The position numbers were made by a program, and so were the translations under genes. A DNA stretch of 10,966 nucleotides. It comes from an uncultured Collinsella sp. (lineage in GTDB: Bacteria; Actinomycetota; Coriobacteriia; Coriobacteriales; Coriobacteriaceae). The stretch's first letter is position 1, and the number at the start of each line of letters is the position of its first letter. The notes under the pieces were generated by a model. The model was given only the letters and a program-made list of their open reading frames with translations, was not told where the DNA came from and searched no databases. Shown here piece after piece: positions 6,246-10,966 of the stretch. The stretch covers positions 1 to 10,966 of the forward strand of contig CABUTP010000030.1 of NCBI GenBank assembly GCA_902494545.1. Direction: 5' to 3'.

Positions 6246-6372
6246 TTTTTGGTGCCGCGATATGGCCCGGCCGGCGGCGAGGTATTTGGTGTCTCGCTGG
6301 TCCTCGGCTGCGCCTGCGGGATCGCTCGACTACCAAATACCTCGCCGCCGGCCGGGCCCTGTCGTCCAAAAA
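6246..6372. repeat. Long palindrome with perfect 27-bp arms after the SRP RNA
   Basis: Arms 6264-6290 and 6332-6358 are exact inverted copies of 27 bases (they start GGCCCGGCCGGCGGCGAGG). A further TTTTTGG at 6246-6252 matches CCAAAAA at 6366-6372 beyond a poorly paired gap. The 41-base loop is GC-rich with only weak pairing of its own. It is too long and stable for a routine terminator, and nothing is coded inside. It may be an intergenic repeat family member, a transcription barrier or a small element. Confidence 0.85.
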
Positions 6373-6587
6373 TCACCCGTAGAGGCGCATTTATCTGATA
6401 ATTGAATTCCTAGCGTTATGCCGCTCGCTGGCGTTGCCAAAACATCGGCTGCTACATGCCTTGGGCACTAGTGACTTTTGTGCTTGCTTCGCCTTAACAT
6501 CTGTAACGAGTTGCTTACGCATCTCCAGGGTTCTCCGTACTATCATGAATCAGATTGAAGAGAGATGATGATAGGGAGCGCCTATAC
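6373..6587 (+). other. Upstream region of the ABC exporter operon
   Basis: These 215 bases hold no gene or hairpin that I can support. The only promoter-like pair is TTACGC (6515-6520) and TACTAT (6538-6543) at 17 bases, of which the -35 is poor. No recognisable operator was found, so how the exporter is controlled is not visible. Confidence 0.3.
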
Positions 6588-8459
6588 ATGATTGAGCTGC
6601 TCAGGCGTTTTGGTGGTAAGTTTCGCCGGTATATGGTGATTGGTCCTGCGTGCAAGTTGATCGAAGTAATCTTTGACCTGCTTACGCCGCTGGTGATTGC
6701 CCAGATGATTGATAGGGGCATCGGCGTGCACGATGTGAACGCTGTCGTCCACTACGGTATATTGCTTGCCGCCATGGCCGTGATCGGCATCTCGTTTACG
6801 CTTGTCTGCCAAAAGATGGCGGCACTGACCTCGCAGGGCATGGGCACCGACATTCGCGGCGCGCTTTACGAGCACATCAACAAGCTGAGCTACGCCGAGC
6901 TCGACCGCTTTGGCACGCCGTCGCTCATCACGCGCATCACCAACGACGTCAACCAGGTGCAGCTTGCCGTGGCGCTGGGCGTGCGCATGCTCATCCGCTG
7001 GCCCTTCTTGGCGGTGGGCTCCATGTGCGCGGCCCTTGCCATCGACCTTAAGCTCGGCATCATCTTTTTGATTTGCACGCCCGCCATTGGCTTGGTGTTT
7101 TGGTTTGTCATGGCGCGCTGCATCCCGTACTACAAGCAGCTGCAGGCAAAGCTCGACCGCATCGCGCTCATTTGCCGCGAGGGGCTTTCGGGCGCCCGCG
7201 TGGTCCGGGCGTTTGTGCGCGAGGGTCACGAACGTGAGCGTTTTGCCCAGGCGGCCGATGACCAGGCGCGTGTCGCAATCGCGGTGGGCAAGCTCTCGTC
7301 GATCCTCAACCCCGTCACGTTTCTTGTGATGAACCTGGGCGTGTGCGCCATCCTGTGGGTGGGCGGCATCCAGGTCAACGTGGGCGAGCTCACGCAGGGC
7401 CAGGTCATGGCGTTCGTCAACTACATGACGCAGACCCTGACCTCCATCGTGTATGTCGCCAACCTGGTCGTGGTCTTTACCAAGGCGAGCGCCAGCGCGT
7501 CGCGTATCAACGAGGTGCTCAATTGCGAGCCGAGCATCACCGACGAGGGCACCCAGCCGGTTGCGCTACTCGAGCCGAGCGCGATGGGCAACGCTGCTCC
7601 GGTCCCCGCGCTGAGCTTGAGCCATGCGAGCTTCTCGTTTGGCGCCGGCGCGGCCAATGCTGTCAACGATGTGACGCTGGAACTCCCGCTGGGCAAAACG
7701 CTCGGCATTATCGGCGGCACGGGCAGCGGTAAGTCGACGCTCGTCTCGCTCATCCCGCGCCTGTACGACGCGGGCGTCGGCAGTGTGAGCGTGATGGGCT
7801 CCGACGTGCGCGCCTGGCCGCTCGATCAGCTGCGCCATGTGGTCGCGACTGTTCCGCAGCGCGCGTCGCTCGTGAGCGGCACGATCCGCAGCAACCTAAC
7901 CTGGCGCGACGAGTCGGCAACCGATGAGGAGCTGTGGGCGGCGCTCGATATAGCGCAGGCCAGCGAGTTCGTGCACAACAAGCCCCAGGGCCTCGACGCC
8001 CCGGTCGAGGCGGGCGGCAAGAACTTCAGCGGCGGCCAGCGCCAGCGCCTGACCATTGCGCGTGCCCTGGTGGGCTCGCCGCAAATTCTGATCATGGATG
8101 ACTCCGCCTCGGCGCTCGACTTTAAGACCGATGCGGCGCTTCGCCACGCCATCCGCGAGCGCAGCGTACGCGGTGCCGCCGCGGGCGGGCTCCCGCTGAC
8201 CACGGTGATCGTGAGCCAGCGCGTCTCGACCGTGCGCGATGCCGACATGATCTGCGTGCTCGACCACGGATCGGTCGCGGGCCTGGGTACGCACGACGAG
8301 CTGTACGCAAACTGCCAACTCTATCGCGAGATTTGCCAGTCGCAGCTTCGTCGCGAGGAGCTCGAGGGTCAGCAGGGGAGCGCGATGCCCGCGTCCGCCC
8401 CAAGTTCCGCGTCCGCCCCGGCTGCCCCGGCATCCACTTGCGCAAAGGAGGGCTGCTAA
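6588..8459 (+). CDS. ABC exporter half-transporter with degenerate ATPase site (subunit 1)
   Basis: A 623-residue fused exporter subunit: a membrane domain of about 320 residues with six expected helices, then a nucleotide-binding domain. Motifs are Walker A G376-G-T-G-S-G-K-S-T384, signature F480-S-G-G-Q484 and Walker B ending I-M-D504-D505. At 505 the catalytic glutamate is Asp. The switch position is Q544 in VSQRVSTV, where canonical subunits have His. Loss of both is typical of the degenerate partner in heterodimeric exporters such as TM287/288, BmrCD and LmrCD. It should pair with the next gene, which keeps both residues. ATG 6588 follows GGGAG at 6574-6578; an in-frame TTG at 6555 is less likely. 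The last 30 residues are a loose Ala/Ser/Pro tail. The stop directly abuts the next ATG. Substrate unknown; drug or lipid export is a family-based guess. Confidence 0.92.
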   Translation: MIELLRRFGGKFRRYMVIGPACKLIEVIFDLLTPLVIAQMIDRGIGVHDVNAVVHYGILLAAMAVIGISFTLVCQKMAALTSQGMGTDIRGALYEHINKLSYAELDRFGTPSLITRITNDVNQVQLAVALGVRMLIRWPFLAVGSMCAALAIDLKLGIIFLICTPAIGLVFWFVMARCIPYYKQLQAKLDRIALICREGLSGARVVRAFVREGHERERFAQAADDQARVAIAVGKLSSILNPVTFLVMNLGVCAILWVGGIQVNVGELTQGQVMAFVNYMTQTLTSIVYVANLVVVFTKASASASRINEVLNCEPSITDEGTQPVALLEPSAMGNAAPVPALSLSHASFSFGAGAANAVNDVTLELPLGKTLGIIGGTGSGKSTLVSLIPRLYDAGVGSVSVMGSDVRAWPLDQLRHVVATVPQRASLVSGTIRSNLTWRDESATDEELWAALDIAQASEFVHNKPQGLDAPVEAGGKNFSGGQRQRLTIARALVGSPQILIMDDSASALDFKTDAALRHAIRERSVRGAAAGGLPLTTVIVSQRVSTVRDADMICVLDHGSVAGLGTHDELYANCQLYREICQSQLRREELEGQQGSAMPASAPSSASAPAAPASTCAKEGC

Positions 8460-10319
8460 ATGAATCCGTATACTTCTTCCGGTTCGGTCGCCACGATGAC
8501 GGCCAACGTGTCCGGCAACGATAACCTCAACGACCTGGGCGACGGTCCGCGCCAGCCCGGCGACCCCGAGCGTTACCCCGTAGGCGCGGTAACTCGCCGT
8601 CTGCTGGGCTATGTTCGCCCGCACCGCGTCTCGTTTGCGGCGTCGTTTGTGAGCGCCGCCATCTCGGTGATCTTGCAACTCTATACGCCCATCCTTATCG
8701 GCGAGGGCATCGACCTCATCGTTGCCGCCGGGCAGGTGGACTTCGGGTCGCTGCTGCCGCTCGTTACCAAGCTCGCGATTGTCGTGGTGGGCGCGGCGGC
8801 CTTCCAGTGGCTGCAGGGCTACTGCGTCAACCGTCTGTCCTACGAGACGGTGCGCGACATGCGCGTGGAGGCGAGCGACAAGCTCAGCCGCATGCCGCTC
8901 AGCTTTATCGACGGCCATGCCCACGGCGACCTCATGAGCCGCGTGGTCAACGACGTCGACCAGGTGGGTGACGGCCTGCTGCAGGGCTTTACGCAGCTCT
9001 TTACCGGCGTCATCACCATCGTGGGCACGCTTGCGTTTATGCTCTCCATCAACCTGACCATGACGCTTGTGGTGGTGCTCGTCACGCCGCTTTCCATCTT
9101 TGCGGCCGGTGCCATCGCCAAGCTTTCCAATAAGAGCTTCACTGCTCAACAGCTCATCCAAGGCCAGCTCGGCGGTCATATCGAGGAGTATGTGGGCGAG
9201 CAAAAGCTGGTTGATGCGTTTGCCTACGGCCCGAACGCCCAAGCACGCTTTGACGCGCTCAACGCCGAGCTCTATACGGCGGGCGAGCGCGCGCAGTTTA
9301 TGGGTTCGCTTTCTAACCCCGGCACGCGCTTTATCAATAACATCATCTACGCCGTGGTCGCCGTGATCGGCTGCGCGGGCGTGATCACGGGCGTGCCTGC
9401 GACGCTCACGGTGGGTGGCGTTCAGATCTTCCTGTCCTACGCCAACCAGTACACTAAGCCGTTCAACGAGGTCACGAACGTCATCACGCAGATCCAGACC
9501 GCGTACGCCTCGGCGCGCCGCATGTTCGCGTTGCTCGATGCGCGCGAGCAGGAGCCCGACGCTGCGGATGCCATTGAGCTCGCCGCCCCGAAGGGCGAGG
9601 TGTCGTTTGAGCACGTTGACTTTAGCTACGTTCCCGACCGCAAACTGCTGCAGGATATTTGCATCGATGCCAAGCCCGGTATGCGCTTTGCTCTGGTCGG
9701 TCCCACGGGCTGTGGAAAGACGACGCTCATCAACCTGCTGCTGCGCTTTTACGATATCGATGCTGGGCGCATCGCGGTCGATGGTCGCTCCTCGCGTGAC
9801 TACACGCGTGCGAGTCTGCGCCGCGCCTTTGGCATGGTGCTGCAGGACACCTGGCTGTTCGAGGGCACGGTGGCCCAGAACATTGCCTACGGTTGCCCCG
9901 ATGCCACGCGCGAGCAGATTGTCGAGGCCGCCAAGCGCGCTCATGCGCATAAGTTTATCGTGCAGCTGCCAGGCGGCTACGATACGGTGATCGGCGAGGA
10001 CGGCGGCACGTTTAGTCAGGGTCAAAAACAGCTGCTGTGCATCGCGCGCGTCATGCTCACCGATCCGGCGATTTTGCTGCTGGACGAGGCAACGTCGAGC
10101 ATCGATACGCGTACCGAGCTGCAGGTGCAGGCGGCATTCGACGAGCTCATGGCTGGTCGCACGAGCTTTGTCGTGGCACACCGCCTGTCGACGATTCGCA
10201 ACGCCGATTGCATCCTGGTCATGCGCGACGGCGAGATTGTCGAGCGCGGCACGCACAACGAGCTGCTAGCGGCAGGCGGCTTCTACGCCGAACTCTACCG
10301 CAGTCAATTCGCCCAGTAA
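8460..10319 (+). CDS. ABC exporter half-transporter with canonical Walker B (subunit 2)
   Basis: A 619-residue partner of the preceding gene. A polar N-terminal extension of about 40 residues precedes the six-helix membrane domain and the ATPase domain. Motifs are Walker A G414-P-T-G-C-G-K-T-T422, signature F518-S-Q-G-Q522 (second Gly of SGGQ replaced in register by Gln), Walker B L-L-D542-E543 with the catalytic glutamate, and switch H574 in VAHRLSTI. In a head-to-tail dimer, its Walker motifs with the intact FSGGQ of subunit 1 would form the active site. Its altered signature would face the degenerate Walker B of subunit 1. The start follows AAAGGAGG at 8444-8451, inside the end of gene 1, with no intergenic base, so translation is probably coupled. 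No clear terminator was seen after the stop. Confidence 0.92.
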   Translation: MNPYTSSGSVATMTANVSGNDNLNDLGDGPRQPGDPERYPVGAVTRRLLGYVRPHRVSFAASFVSAAISVILQLYTPILIGEGIDLIVAAGQVDFGSLLPLVTKLAIVVVGAAAFQWLQGYCVNRLSYETVRDMRVEASDKLSRMPLSFIDGHAHGDLMSRVVNDVDQVGDGLLQGFTQLFTGVITIVGTLAFMLSINLTMTLVVVLVTPLSIFAAGAIAKLSNKSFTAQQLIQGQLGGHIEEYVGEQKLVDAFAYGPNAQARFDALNAELYTAGERAQFMGSLSNPGTRFINNIIYAVVAVIGCAGVITGVPATLTVGGVQIFLSYANQYTKPFNEVTNVITQIQTAYASARRMFALLDAREQEPDAADAIELAAPKGEVSFEHVDFSYVPDRKLLQDICIDAKPGMRFALVGPTGCGKTTLINLLLRFYDIDAGRIAVDGRSSRDYTRASLRRAFGMVLQDTWLFEGTVAQNIAYGCPDATREQIVEAAKRAHAHKFIVQLPGGYDTVIGEDGGTFSQGQKQLLCIARVMLTDPAILLLDEATSSIDTRTELQVQAAFDELMAGRTSFVVAHRLSTIRNADCILVMRDGEIVERGTHNELLAAGGFYAELYRSQFAQ

Positions 10320-10439
10320 GCAAGGCGTGGGGCAAATGAATCAGGTTCGTTCGTTCCACGTCTTAAGTATTTGGGGGCTTGCGCTGCGGACGTTTTGCCC
10401 TCATCGGTGTCGCCCATGTCGCCAATCGGCAGAAGGTGG

Positions 10440-10467
10440 TTTACATCTGTCACGTTAGTACTAAGAT
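10440..10467 (+). promoter_or_regulatory. Promoter candidate of the flavodoxin gene with palindromic operator candidate
   Basis: TTTACA (10440-10445) and TAAGAT (10462-10467) are spaced by 16 bases. TTAGTACTAA at 10455-10464 is a perfect 10-bp palindrome that overlaps the spacer and the -10, the classic place for a repressor site. Downstream, CTAAT 10474-10478 and ATTAG 10486-10490 form a further inverted repeat. The regulator is unknown. The 120 bases before this (10320-10439) show no gene. Confidence 0.45.
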
Positions 10468-10519
10468 ATTCATCTAATAAATTGCATTAGTGGCTTTAGT
10501 TTTGGGGGAAACGAGCAAC

Positions 10520-10966
10520 GTGACTATGACATGCTCTTTGGTGGTCAACAGCAAGAGCGGTAATACCAGGATGGTTTCGGGCGCAATCAAGCGTGCCCTG
10601 CAGGCTGCAGGCGTCGAGTTTATTCACGCTGCCGCGCTGAGCGACGATGCGGATGCAGATCAGGTTGCGCTCGAGGCGCAGGGTGCCTGCGCTGCCGATA
10701 CGGTGCTCGTTGGCTTTTGGTGCGACAAGGGCGCATGCACGCCTTCGGTCGCGGCGTTGCTCTCCGCCTTGCACGGCAAGCGCGTCTTTCTGTTTGGTAC
10801 CTGCGGTTTTGGTGCCGATCAGAGCTATTACCAGCAGATTATCGACCGCGTAACTTCCAATTTGGCTGGGGATGCCGAGCTTGCGGGCTGGGCAATGTGC
10901 CAGGGCAAGATGGGTCCCGCGGTCAAACAGCGCTACGAGGCCATGCTCGAGCAAGATCCCGACAAT
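10520..10966 (+). CDS. Flavodoxin-like protein, N-terminal part
   Basis: An open frame of 149 codons that runs off the window. Residues 10-16, NSKSGNT, form the FMN phosphate-binding loop of flavodoxins (S/T-x-S/T-G-N-T) right after the first beta strand. GFWCDKG (65-71) and LFGTCGFG (91-98) fit the later FMN-contacting loops of the flavodoxin-like family with a GFW.DKG pattern. Such proteins carry electrons on FMN in the cytoplasm, often for a partner oxidoreductase. The start is taken as GTG 10520, nine bases after GGGGGAA (10504-10510). ATG 10526 is two codons further on and has a poorer spacing. The C-terminus and any partner gene lie beyond the window, so the physiological role is open. 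Confidence 0.8.
   Translation, partial: MTMTCSLVVNSKSGNTRMVSGAIKRALQAAGVEFIHAAALSDDADADQVALEAQGACAADTVLVGFWCDKGACTPSVAALLSALHGKRVFLFGTCGFGADQSYYQQIIDRVTSNLAGDAELAGWAMCQGKMGPAVKQRYEAMLEQDPDN

Noticed and set aside
6555..6587. Upstream TTG start for ABC subunit 1
   Set aside because: It adds 11 charged residues and has no convincing ribosome binding site; ATG 6588 follows GGGAG at a usual distance.
7896..10256. A 786-codon open frame on the minus strand opposite the ABC genes
   Set aside because: It is antisense to two well-supported exporter genes. Its residue composition (very rich in Arg, His, Ala) is that of a complement of GC-rich codons, with no recognisable domain.
10320..10400. Terminator after the ABC operon
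   Set aside because: GGGCAAA near 10331 and TTTGCCC near 10394 can pair, but the loop of more than 50 bases and absence of a T run make this unconvincing.
1..10966. CRISPR array, prophage or phage-defence system
   Set aside because: No regularly spaced direct repeats, integrase, transposase, nuclease or toxin-antitoxin pair was seen on either strand.

Overview
The window looks like a high-GC gut actinobacterium of the Coriobacteriia, most likely Collinsella or a close relative. This is an inference from the GC-rich codon use, the LPxTG-type surface protein, the small SRP RNA and the general gene style; no 16S or other decisive marker is present.

Layout. Bases 1-222 are the end of a branched-chain aminotransferase gene (ilvE). 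Bases 223-782 hold no convincing protein gene. They contain a long nested palindrome with a terminator at its centre, a second terminator hairpin, a 200-bp element bounded by 24-bp inverted repeats, and the terminator of lemA. Next come lemA (minus) and a divergently transcribed TetR-type regulator (plus), then a tRNA-Ser(UGA) gene on the minus strand. From 2276 a single uninterrupted reading frame joins a complete TadA tRNA adenosine deaminase to a complete glycerate kinase. A secreted, wall-anchored von Willebrand A protein follows (4222-5937); its best Shine-Dalgarno/ATG pair is out of frame with the rest of the gene.

Bases 5938-6587 carry a strong terminator, the SRP RNA gene (ffs) with its promoter, and a second long palindrome with perfect 27-bp arms. 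From 6588 to 10319 two ABC exporter half-transporters are encoded back to back. Their motifs are complementary: one has lost the catalytic glutamate and switch histidine, and the other keeps both. This predicts an obligate heterodimer with one active ATP site. The window ends inside a flavodoxin-like gene whose upstream region carries a promoter candidate overlapped by a 10-bp perfect palindrome.

The genes are mostly separate transcription units (amino acid metabolism, membrane protein, tRNA modification/carbon metabolism, surface adhesion, export, redox). The only clear operon is the ABC pair. The least ordinary items are the TadA-glycerate kinase fusion, the inverted-repeat element at 477-676, the two long palindromes and the broken-looking start of the surface protein.
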